Assembly: GCA_023393895.1 (NCBI GenBank)
Contig: JAEXBT010000096.1
Location: 1-5,640 of the forward strand
Source of the DNA: Pseudomonadota bacterium
GTDB lineage: Bacteria > Pseudomonadota > Gammaproteobacteria > Xanthomonadales > Xanthomonadaceae
Length of the DNA: 5,640 nt
Reading direction: 5' to 3'
The position numbers and the translations under genes were made by a program. How positions within the stretch are numbered: the stretch's first letter is position 1; each line of letters starts with the position of its first letter. The notes below the pieces were generated by a model, which ran no database searches, had not been told where the DNA came from, and saw only the letters and a program-made list of their open reading frames with translations. Positions 1-4,786 of the stretch are shown in pieces.

Positions 1-10
1 CCCTGAGGCA

Positions 11-36
11 AGGTGCGGGGCAAGCCCCGCACCTAC
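11..36 (-). repeat. GTAG-headed REP hairpin, possible terminator, at the end of the DUF2058 gene
   Basis: A perfect 10-bp inverted repeat (11-20 with 25-34) closes a CAAG/CTTG tetraloop. Read on the minus strand it opens with GTAG (36 to 33), and the hairpin begins inside that tetranucleotide. A GTAG head followed by a GC-rich hairpin is the hallmark of REP elements known from Stenotrophomonas (SMAG) and related Xanthomonadaceae, which are thought to be mobilised by RAYT (REP-associated tyrosine) transposases. The TAG of this head is the stop codon of the DUF2058 gene, so the element abuts the last codon. No T-run follows on the minus strand (TTGCCTC follows), so it is not a classical Rho-independent terminator, though it could stabilise the mRNA 3' end or impede Rho. 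Only one copy is visible, so repetitiveness is inferred from the motif. Confidence 0.7.
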
Positions 37-620
37 CAGACCAGGTCGTCGGGCACCTGGTACATCGGGTCGGCGTAGGGGTCGTCCCCGGCCGGTGCGT
101 CGGGGTCGACCTTCAGTGCCACGGCCGGGGCGAAGATCTTCTCGGCCTCGGCCAGCAGTTCGGCCGTCACCAGCAGATAGCGCCCGTTCTGCTGCACCAC
201 GCCTAGTTCGCCGGCGTTGAGCCGCCTGAGCTGCTCGGCCGTCACATAGATCCGCTTGATCTTGCCGCCATAAGGAAAGTGCCGCGCGATGTCCGCGTCG
301 TCGGCATTCAGCGCCTTGCCGTCGAGCAGTTCGGCCAGCCTGGCGCGGGCCTCGCGGCGGATGCGCGCGGACTCCTGCTTCTGCCGTTCGACCTCGATGC
401 GTTCTTCCTTCTCGCGCTGGGCACGGATCGCGTAGGCCTTGGCGAGATCCATCTCGCCCCCGCGTTCACGGCGCTGCGCGGGTTTGGGCTTGCGGCCTAC
501 CGACTGCGCTTTCGGCTTGCCATCACGGGGTTGTTGCTTCGCCGGGTGCGGCTTGCGCTCGGGCTTGGCGGCCGGCTTGAAGCCCAGGCCGAGCAACTGG
601 TCACGCAGGGAATCGGACAT
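33..620 (-). CDS. DUF2058 (YaiL-like) family protein
   Basis: This encodes a 195-residue cytoplasmic protein of the DUF2058/YaiL family, sometimes annotated as nucleoprotein or polynucleotide-associated; its biochemical role is not established. The layout fits the family: a short N-terminal MSDSLRDQLLGLGFK segment, a Lys/Pro/Arg-rich basic linker (about residues 15-55), a highly charged, probably coiled-coil helix (about 57-100, rich in KEER and RQKQE-type sequence), then a compact domain with ARHFPYGGKIKRIYVT (about 112-127) and RYLLV. It ends in the family-typical PDDL-W tail. The frame stays open to an ATG at 656, but that start would add 12 unlike-family residues and overlap slyX. The ATG at 620 gives the conserved N-terminus and lies 10 bases after the slyX stop. 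No good Shine-Dalgarno is seen, so translation probably depends on slyX. The basic linker is consistent with nucleic-acid binding, which is inference. Confidence 0.88.
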   Translation of the reverse strand: MSDSLRDQLLGLGFKPAAKPERKPHPAKQQPRDGKPKAQSVGRKPKPAQRRERGGEMDLAKAYAIRAQREKEERIEVERQKQESARIRREARARLAELLDGKALNADDADIARHFPYGGKIKRIYVTAEQLRRLNAGELGVVQQNGRYLLVTAELLAEAEKIFAPAVALKVDPDAPAGDDPYADPMYQVPDDLVW

Positions 621-630
621 CGCGTTTCGG

Positions 631-843
631 TCAGTAGTGCGGGGGCGGCGGTTCATCGGCGGCGTCGACGCTCACGCCGGCGCCGCGCGCTGTCTTGAGT
701 TCCTCGACGACGCGGGCCAGCACCTGGGCATGGCGTGCGATGTCGGTCCGGGCATCGGCCAGGGCATCGCTCAGCTGGTTCAGCGCATGCTCCTGGAAGG
801 CGATGCGGGTTTCCAGCTCCTGGATGCGGGCGTCGTCGTTCAT
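631..843 (-). CDS. slyX: SlyX family protein
   Basis: This encodes a 70-residue SlyX-family protein, the usual length for the family. It is almost entirely one amphipathic, coiled-coil-prone helix (residues about 5-52, with [20 protein letters not shown] as its core), then a Gly/Ala/Asp-rich linker and the hallmark C-terminal PPPPHY. The function is unknown; the name comes from proximity to slyD in E. coli. The start is set by an ATGA overlap with the ugd stop: ATG at 843-841, TGA at 842-840. No strong ribosome binding site precedes it, so translational coupling to ugd is likely. In E. coli slyX lies next to fkpA, and here it sits one gene away from FKBP isomerase genes, so the old slyX-FKBP neighbourhood is partly kept with ugd inserted between. 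Confidence 0.9.
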   Translation of the reverse strand: MNDDARIQELETRIAFQEHALNQLSDALADARTDIARHAQVLARVVEELKTARGAGVSVDAADEPPPPHY

Positions 844-2189
844 GCCGGCATTCTGACAGAACGGCCACGGCCAATGCCCCAGTAAGCCAAGCCGTGCGCC
901 TCCGCTTCGTCCGGATCGTAGAGATTGCGGCCATCGAAGACCACCGCGTCCGTCAGCGCTTCGCGCACAGCCGAGAAATCCGGGCTGCGGAACTGCTTCC
1001 ATTCGGTCACCACCGCCAGCGCGTCGGCGCCTTCGAGCGCGGCTTCGGCTGACTCGCACAGCAGGAGATCGCCGCGCTCACCGAAGATGCGCCGCGCCTC
1101 GGCACGCGCCTCCGGATCGTAGGCACGCACGCGAGCGCCCGCATCCCACAGCTGCGCGAGCAGGCGCCGGCTGGAGGCTTCGCGCATGTCATCGGTATTC
1201 GGCTTGAACGCCAGCCCCCACAGCGCGAAGGTCTTGCCACGCAGCGCATCGGCTTGGCCATAGTGGCGCAGGATCAGCTCGAACAGATGACCCTTCTGCG
1301 CGTCGTTGACCGCCTCGACCGCATCCAGCAGCTTCGCCTCGTAGCCGTGCTGGGTGGCGGTACGGGCGAGCGCCTGCACGTCCTTGGGGAAGCAGGAGCC
1401 GCCGTAACCGGCGCCGGGGTAGATGAAGTGCCAGCCGATCCGCGGGTCGGAGCCGATGCCCTTGCGGACCATCTCGACGTCCGCCCCGACCTTCTCGGCG
1501 ATGTTGGCGATCTCGTTCATGAAGGAGATCTTGGTCGCCAGCATCGCGTTCGCGGCGTACTTGGTGAGTTCGGCCGAACGCACGTCCATCGTCACCATGC
1601 GCTCATGGTTGCGGTTGAACGGCGCATACAGGCGACGCATCGACTCGATCGCGTCCTGGCTCTCCGCGCCAACCACGATCCGGTCCGGGCGCAAGCAGTC
1701 GTTGACCGCATCGCCCTCCTTCAGGAATTCGGGATTGGAGACCACCTCGAACGCGATGTCGGCGCCACGCGCGGCCAGGGCTTCGGCGATCGCGGTGCGC
1801 ACCTTGTCGGCGGTACCCACCGGCACGGTCGATTTGTTGACGATGATCGCCGGACGCGCGAGGTCTTCCCCGATGCTGCGCGCCACCGCCAGCACGTACT
1901 GCAGGTCGGCGCTGCCGTCCTCGTCGGGCGGCGTGCCTACGGCGATGAAGATGATGTCGGCGAAATCGACCGCCTCGGCGGCATCGGTGGTGAAGCGCAG
2001 GCGCCCCGCCTCGTGGTTGGCGCGCACCATCGGCGTCAGGCCCGGCTCGTAGATCGGCACGATGCCCTCGCGCAGACCCGCCACCTTGGCCGCATCCACG
2101 TCCACGCACATGACCTGATGCCCCACTTCCGCCAGGCAGGTACCGGTAACCAGGCCCACGTAACCGGTGCCGAAGATCGCAACGCGCAT
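840..2189 (-). CDS. ugd: UDP-glucose 6-dehydrogenase
   Basis: This cytoplasmic enzyme oxidises UDP-glucose to UDP-glucuronate in two NAD+-dependent steps, supplying uronic acid for exopolysaccharide (xanthan-type gum), capsule or LPS. The 449-residue length is normal. The N-terminal Rossmann domain has GTGYVG at 7-12 and Asp30 ending the second strand for NAD ribose. Active-site residues are all present: Thr121 (KSTVP), Glu154 and Glu158 (NPEFLKEG), Lys210 and Asn214 (LTKYAANA), and nucleophile Cys266 with Asp270 (GGSCFPKD). The C-terminal UDP-binding domain carries [13 protein letters not shown] (about 327-339) and FDGRNLYDP (418-426). The start at 2189 is supported by GGAGGAAG (2198-2191) four to five bases upstream and by the Rossmann N-terminus starting at residue 2. 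A terminator-like hairpin lies immediately before that ribosome site. The stop overlaps the slyX start. Confidence 0.97.
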   Translation of the reverse strand: MRVAIFGTGYVGLVTGTCLAEVGHQVMCVDVDAAKVAGLREGIVPIYEPGLTPMVRANHEAGRLRFTTDAAEAVDFADIIFIAVGTPPDEDGSADLQYVLAVARSIGEDLARPAIIVNKSTVPVGTADKVRTAIAEALAARGADIAFEVVSNPEFLKEGDAVNDCLRPDRIVVGAESQDAIESMRRLYAPFNRNHERMVTMDVRSAELTKYAANAMLATKISFMNEIANIAEKVGADVEMVRKGIGSDPRIGWHFIYPGAGYGGSCFPKDVQALARTATQHGYEAKLLDAVEAVNDAQKGHLFELILRHYGQADALRGKTFALWGLAFKPNTDDMREASSRRLLAQLWDAGARVRAYDPEARAEARRIFGERGDLLLCESAEAALEGADALAVVTEWKQFRSPDFSAVREALTDAVVFDGRNLYDPDEAEAHGLAYWGIGRGRSVRMPA

Positions 2190-2190
2190 G

Positions 2191-2198
2191 CTTCCTCC
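2191..2198 (-). promoter_or_regulatory. Ribosome binding site of ugd
   Basis: On the minus strand GGAGGAAG precedes the ATG at 2189 by one base, with the GGAGG core four to five bases from the start codon. It is the strongest Shine-Dalgarno match on this strand in the window and fixes the ugd start. It begins only two bases after the T-run of the upstream hairpin. Confidence 0.7.
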
Positions 2199-2200
2199 AC

Positions 2201-2231
2201 AAAAGACGACTGCCGCACGTGGCGGCAGTCG
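2201..2231 (-). terminator. Rho-independent terminator or 5'-leader hairpin between the FKBP gene and ugd
   Basis: A perfect 10-bp GC-rich stem (2207-2216 pairing with 2222-2231) surrounds a five-base loop (ACGTG on the plus strand). Read on the minus strand it is followed by TCTTTT (2206-2201). It lies 48 bases past the stop of the lipoprotein FKBP gene, a good position for that gene's terminator. The T-run is short and broken by one C, so termination may be incomplete. Because the hairpin ends just before the ugd ribosome site, any ugd promoter must lie upstream of it, and every ugd transcript should then carry or pass this structure. The plus-strand reading has no T-run, so it is one-directional. 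Confidence 0.65.
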
Positions 2232-2279
2232 CAGTCTGCGTCAATCCGATGACGGTTTCATCACCGCCGGCGGGCGCTG

Positions 2280-3059
2280 TTAGCGGGACGGCGCCTTGAC
2301 GACATCCAGCAGTTCCACGTCGAACACAAGCGTGGCGTTCGGCGGGATCGGGGCACCCGGCGGCACCTGCTCGCCGTAGCCCAGGTTCGCCGGGATCCAG
2401 AACTTGTACTTGCTGCCGACCGGCATCAGGCGGATGCCTTCCGACCAGCCGGGAATCACGCGATCCAGCGGCAGCACCGCCGGCTCGCCGCCCTGCGCCT
2501 CGGTGCTGTCGAACTCGGTGCCGTCCAGCAGCGTGCCCTTGTACTTGACCCTGACCGCATTGCCGGCACCGGGCTTGGCGCCCTTGCCTTCGCTCACGAC
2601 CTGGTACTGCAACCCCGAGGCGGTGGTCTGCACGCCTTCCTTCTTGGCGTTCTCGGCCAGGAACTTCTTCCCTTCCTCGGCGTTCTTTCGGGCATCGGCC
2701 ATCGCCTGCGCGATGCGCTTGGCCTGCACCTTCTGCGCGAAGGTCTCGCGGATCTCGTTGGCCTGCTCCTCGGTCAGCAACACCTTCTTGCCGTCCATGA
2801 CGTCGCGCAGCGCGCGGATCGCGGTGTCCAGGTTCACTTCGTCCTTGGCCGGCTCCAGCATCTTGGCGATGTCCATGCCGACCATGTAGCTGATCTGTTC
2901 CTTCTCGTTGGCGAGGCCAGCGATCTTCTTCGTCTCGCCCTGGGCGGCGGGCGTGGTTCCGTCGCTGGCTGCGGCGGGCTTTTCAGCTGGCTTGTTGCAG
3001 CCGGCAAGGGTGATGGCCGCGGCCAGAGCGGTGAGGGCGAAGGTTGAGCGCGCTTTCAT
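2280..3059 (-). CDS. FKBP-type peptidyl-prolyl cis-trans isomerase, lipoprotein (FkpA/Mip-like)
   Basis: This is a 259-residue envelope chaperone that isomerises Xaa-Pro bonds. The N-terminus is a lipoprotein signal with lipobox LAGC and acylated Cys21. Asn at +2 is not the Asp retention signal, so outer-membrane sorting on the periplasmic side is expected. A flexible Ala/Pro/Lys linker (22-45) precedes the helical dimerisation domain FKBP_N (about 52-140: SYMVGMDIAKMLEP, then a long charged helix). The FKBP_C catalytic domain spans about 147-255. Expected active-site residues are Tyr173, Phe183, Asp184, Val201, Ile202, Trp205, Tyr228 and Phe246, numbered against FKBP12 Y26, F36, D37, V55, I56, W59, Y82 and F99. 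The FKBP12 Phe46 position is Leu196, and the preceding loop is one residue longer than in the neighbouring paralog. GGAG (3069-3066) lies six bases before the ATG. It is 86 bases downstream of its paralog and probably partly cotranscribed with it. It is similar to FkpA and to Mip-type lipoproteins. Confidence 0.93.
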   Translation of the reverse strand: MKARSTFALTALAAAITLAGCNKPAEKPAAASDGTTPAAQGETKKIAGLANEKEQISYMVGMDIAKMLEPAKDEVNLDTAIRALRDVMDGKKVLLTEEQANEIRETFAQKVQAKRIAQAMADARKNAEEGKKFLAENAKKEGVQTTASGLQYQVVSEGKGAKPGAGNAVRVKYKGTLLDGTEFDSTEAQGGEPAVLPLDRVIPGWSEGIRLMPVGSKYKFWIPANLGYGEQVPPGAPIPPNATLVFDVELLDVVKAPSR

Positions 3060-3145
3060 TGGGAACTCCGTGATGGGTATCGCGCGGCCACGCGGTCATG
3101 CCATCGGACAGGCACGCGCGCCGTGGATCGGGAAAGGAAAAACCG

Positions 3146-4075
3146 TTACTTGAGGATATCCATGAGTTCGACATCGAACACCAGCACCTGGTTCGGTCCG
3201 ATGTGCGGCGGGGAGCCACGCTTGCCGTAGGCCAGCTCGCCGGGGATCCAGAAGCGGTACTTGGCACCGACCGGCATCAGCGAGACGCCTTCGCGCCAGC
3301 CGGGGATCACCTGTCCCAGTCCGAACTCCGCCGGCTGGCCGCGCTGATAGGAACTGTCGAAGACCTTGCCGTCAGGCAGACGGCCTTCGTAGTTCACCCG
3401 GACCCGAGCGCTCGGCAAGGGGCGCGCGCCGGAACCCGGGCGCAGGACCTGGTATTGCAGGCCCGACCGCGTGGTGATGACGCCCTTCTGGGACTTGTTG
3501 TCCTCGAGCAGCTTGAGACCCGCCGCGGCGTTGCGCTCGCCGGCCTGCATGGCCACCTGCTGCTGCCGCGCCGCGAATGCCTGGCGCAGGGCGTCGGCCT
3601 GCGCCTTGTCGAGCAGGGGCTTGCCGTTCTCAAGCACCACGCGCACGCCACGCATGAAACCGGCGAGATCAACCTCATCGCGGATGGGCTCCAGGGTGCG
3701 GCCGACATCCGCTCCGACCAGGAGGCCGACATCCGCGCGTGAGACGGCCGGAGCTCCTTCCAGAGTGCCCGCCTTCCGCGCCTGCAGTCGCTGCATCAAG
3801 GCCAGCGCCGTGGTCTTGGCACGCTCGTCCTGCAGCAGCGGCTCACCACCATCCAGACCGTTGCGAACCGCGCGCTCGAAGGCTGCGATGTCCATGTCCG
3901 GACCCACGGACTGCAGCGAGCCGCCCACGTCCATGCCGATCATGTAGCTGGTCTTTTCCCGATCAGTGGACAGCGGCTTGCCGGATTGGGCGTGCAGGGG
4001 CACGGCCGACAGGCAGAGCAAAGCCATGAGGATCAGGAGCGCGGAGCGAAGGTGCCGGGGAGTCATTGAAGTCAT
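3146..4075 (-). CDS. FKBP-type peptidyl-prolyl isomerase, periplasmic, with duplicated N-terminal domain
   Basis: This encodes a 309-residue secreted prolyl isomerase and chaperone. A Sec signal peptide covers about residues 1-29 (basic MTPRHLR, hydrophobic core ALLILMALLCLSAVP, cleavage likely after LHA). There is no lipobox, unlike the downstream paralog, so the mature protein is probably soluble periplasmic. The FKBP_C domain covers about 203-309, with active-site residues Tyr229, Phe239, Asp240, Phe251, Val256, Ile257, Trp260, Tyr283 and Phe300 all in place. The N-terminal region is unusual: two FKBP_N-like units (about 40-100 and 113-175) align without gaps at an offset of 74 residues, against one unit in the paralog. 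The start is uncertain: ATG at 4075 or the in-frame ATG at 4066 (residue 4). Neither has a clear Shine-Dalgarno, and a candidate promoter lies so close that the mRNA could be leaderless. It is the first gene of the minus-strand cluster. Confidence 0.92.
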   Translation of the reverse strand: MTSMTPRHLRSALLILMALLCLSAVPLHAQSGKPLSTDREKTSYMIGMDVGGSLQSVGPDMDIAAFERAVRNGLDGGEPLLQDERAKTTALALMQRLQARKAGTLEGAPAVSRADVGLLVGADVGRTLEPIRDEVDLAGFMRGVRVVLENGKPLLDKAQADALRQAFAARQQQVAMQAGERNAAAGLKLLEDNKSQKGVITTRSGLQYQVLRPGSGARPLPSARVRVNYEGRLPDGKVFDSSYQRGQPAEFGLGQVIPGWREGVSLMPVGAKYRFWIPGELAYGKRGSPPHIGPNQVLVFDVELMDILK

Positions 4076-4081
4076 CCGGGC

Positions 4082-4110
4082 ATTGTCGCGGGAGGATCGC
4101 GGCAGGGCAA
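4082..4110 (-). promoter_or_regulatory. Candidate promoter of the duplicated-domain FKBP gene
   Basis: On the minus strand TTGCCC (4110-4105) and GACAAT (4087-4082) are separated by exactly 17 bases. Each box matches the sigma70 consensus at four of six positions. Transcription would start near 4076-4075, at or next to the first ATG, implying a leaderless or very short-leader mRNA. In GC-rich DNA such matches occur by chance, so this rests mainly on spacing and position. Confidence 0.35.
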
Positions 4111-4177
4111 TCTCACGGCCTGCCGGTGTGGGTCGCGCTTCAGGTTGACCCCTGCCATCAGTTGGGTGGGCTCGGGG

Positions 4178-4205
4178 TTGACGGCCACCGACTTGGTGTT
4201 ATAGT
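4178..4205 (+). promoter_or_regulatory. Sigma70-type promoter of the small ORF-gntR-ABC operon
   Basis: TTGACG (4178-4183, five of six matches to the -35 consensus) and TATAGT (4200-4205, five of six matches to TATAAT) are 16 bases apart, with transcription expected to start near 4212. It is the best promoter match in the window and lies in a locally AT-richer patch of an otherwise GC-rich sequence. The leader to the small ORF start at 4245 would be about 33 bases. The -10 box lies inside a palindrome that probably is a repressor site. Confidence 0.75.
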
Positions 4206-4218
4206 TCGATACAACACC
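4195..4218. promoter_or_regulatory. Palindromic operator candidate for the GntR/YtrA repressor
   Basis: The 24-base site has arms GGTGTTATA (4195-4203) and TACAACACC (4210-4218) around a six-base centre, with eight of nine positions pairing. It covers the whole -10 box and the predicted transcription start, where bound repressor would exclude RNA polymerase. GntR-family regulators bind as dimers to such palindromes and YtrA-type members often control their own operon. The assignment to the GntR protein encoded at 4415-4786 is inferred from position. Confidence 0.65.
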
Positions 4219-4233
4219 GAACACCCAGAACAC

Positions 4234-4237
4234 GGAG
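4234..4237 (+). promoter_or_regulatory. Ribosome binding site of the 57-residue small ORF
   Basis: GGAG ends seven bases before the ATG at 4245, which is good spacing. Together with the promoter upstream it supports translation of the small ORF as the first cistron. Confidence 0.55.
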
Positions 4238-4244
4238 ACCCCCA

Positions 4245-4418
4245 ATGAGACGCCCCCGTCCCGCCCAGGTCATCCTGCCGATGCTGGCCCTGCCGCTGCT
4301 GCTGGTCGCCTTGGCCATGCTGCTCCTGCCGGACGCCGCCAGCGCGGAAGGCCGCGCCGCCGGGAGTCGAGGCCACGCCAGCTATTTCTCACTTGTGCCG
4401 AGGAGTCTGCTGCCATGA
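4245..4418 (+). CDS. Small hypothetical protein (57 aa) with signal peptide or single membrane segment
   Basis: This short ORF begins MRRPRPAQVILPMLALPLLL, a basic head followed by a hydrophobic stretch (about residues 9-28). An Asp-Ala-Ala-Ser-Ala-Glu sequence (30-35) then resembles a signal peptidase I site (ASA before Glu35). The remaining 23 or so residues are polar and basic and end in RSLLP. It may be a secreted peptide, a single-pass membrane protein or only a translated leader; no family is recognised. Support for it being real: a strong promoter and spaced GGAG upstream, first position in the transcript, and a stop codon that overlaps the gntR start as ATGA (4415-4418), the same junction type as between gntR and the ABC gene. 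Ribosomes finishing it could feed gntR translation, although gntR also has its own AGGAG. Confidence 0.62.
   Translation: MRRPRPAQVILPMLALPLLLVALAMLLLPDAASAEGRAAGSRGHASYFSLVPRSLLP
4401..4405 (+). promoter_or_regulatory. Ribosome binding site of the GntR regulator
   Basis: AGGAG lies nine bases before the ATG at 4415, inside the 3' end of the small ORF. It supports the 4415 start and shows that gntR can be translated with or without coupling. Confidence 0.55.
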
Positions 4419-4786
4419 CCCCGGTGCAATGGAATGACGGCTCGCCGATCTACCGCCAGCTCAAGGAGCGGGTGGTGGCGATGATCATCGACGGCCAGCT
4501 CGGCCCCGGCGATGCCCTGCCCTCGGTGCGCACGGTCCCCGCCGAGTACCAGCTGAATCCGATCACCGTGTCGCGCGCCTTCCAGGAACTCGCCGACGAA
4601 GGCCTGGTGGAGAAGCGCCGCGGCCTTGGCATGTTCGTGCTGGAGGGCGCGCCGCAGCAGCTGCTGGCTAGCGAGCGCCAGCGCTTCCTCACCGAGGAAT
4701 GGCCGCAGGTGATCGAGCGCATCGACCGCCTCGGGCTGGATGTCGCCGAACTGATCGATCCATCGAAGAAGTGGGGAGCGAAATGA
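4415..4786 (+). CDS. GntR-family transcriptional regulator, YtrA subfamily
   Basis: This 123-residue DNA-binding repressor has the short YtrA architecture: a GntR winged helix-turn-helix (about residues 8-77) and a C-terminal helical dimerisation tail of only about 45 residues, too short for a FadR, HutC or MocR effector domain. Family motifs are PIYRQLKERV (11-20), GDALPSVRTV (about 32-41), the recognition helix region NPITVSRAFQELADEGLVEK (48-67) and wing RRGLGMFV (68-75). The loop before the recognition helix reads VPAEYQL where LAxEL-type sequences are common. YtrA-type genes typically sit with, and repress, ABC transporter genes, as in the Bacillus subtilis ytr operon; HpaR1-type YtrA regulators are described in Xanthomonas. 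Here gntR overlaps the small ORF before it and the ABC ATPase gene after it by ATGA, and a palindrome covers the operon's -10 box, so autorepression is the likely mode. The inducing signal is unknown. Confidence 0.92.
   Translation: MTPVQWNDGSPIYRQLKERVVAMIIDGQLGPGDALPSVRTVPAEYQLNPITVSRAFQELADEGLVEKRRGLGMFVLEGAPQQLLASERQRFLTEEWPQVIERIDRLGLDVAELIDPSKKWGAK

Noticed and set aside
621..656. Alternative upstream start for the DUF2058 protein at 656
   Set aside because: It would add [12 protein letters not shown], overlap slyX out of frame, and mask the conserved MSDSLRDQLL N-terminus.
279..885. Overlapping plus-strand frames opposite the DUF2058 and slyX genes
   Set aside because: These are Arg/Ala-rich shadows of two recognised minus-strand genes.
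2239..2244. TTGACG on the minus strand as a -35 box for ugd
   Set aside because: No -10-like hexamer lies 15-19 bases downstream; that stretch is the GC-rich stem of the hairpin.
1254..2252. Open frame of 332 codons on the plus strand
   Set aside because: It is antisense to ugd, whose active-site residues are all intact. The translation is His/Arg/Gly/Val-rich without family motifs, typical of a GC-rich shadow frame.
3060..3145. Promoter or terminator between the two FKBP genes
   Set aside because: GGTTTTTCC follows the upstream stop but no stable stem precedes the T-run, and no acceptable -35/-10 pair was found. The 86-base gap holds only the ribosome site of the downstream gene.
3098..3742. 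Open frame of 214 codons on the plus strand
   Set aside because: It lies opposite the FKBP catalytic and second FKBP_N regions, has no ribosome site of note and no family motifs.
4101..4156. GGCAGGG (4101-4107) and CCCTGCC (4150-4156) as an inverted repeat
   Set aside because: The arms are 42 bases apart with no other structure, and 7-mers of this composition recur by chance in GC-rich DNA.
4066..4248. Plus-strand frame of 60 codons in the divergent intergenic region
   Set aside because: It runs straight through the -35, -10 and operator sites, lacks a ribosome site, and its product resembles nothing.
4158..4376. Minus-strand frame of 72 codons opposite the small ORF
   Set aside because: It crosses the promoter and operator, has Gln/Gly-rich shadow composition, and has no ribosome site. 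The plus-strand frame has promoter, ribosome site and ATGA coupling.
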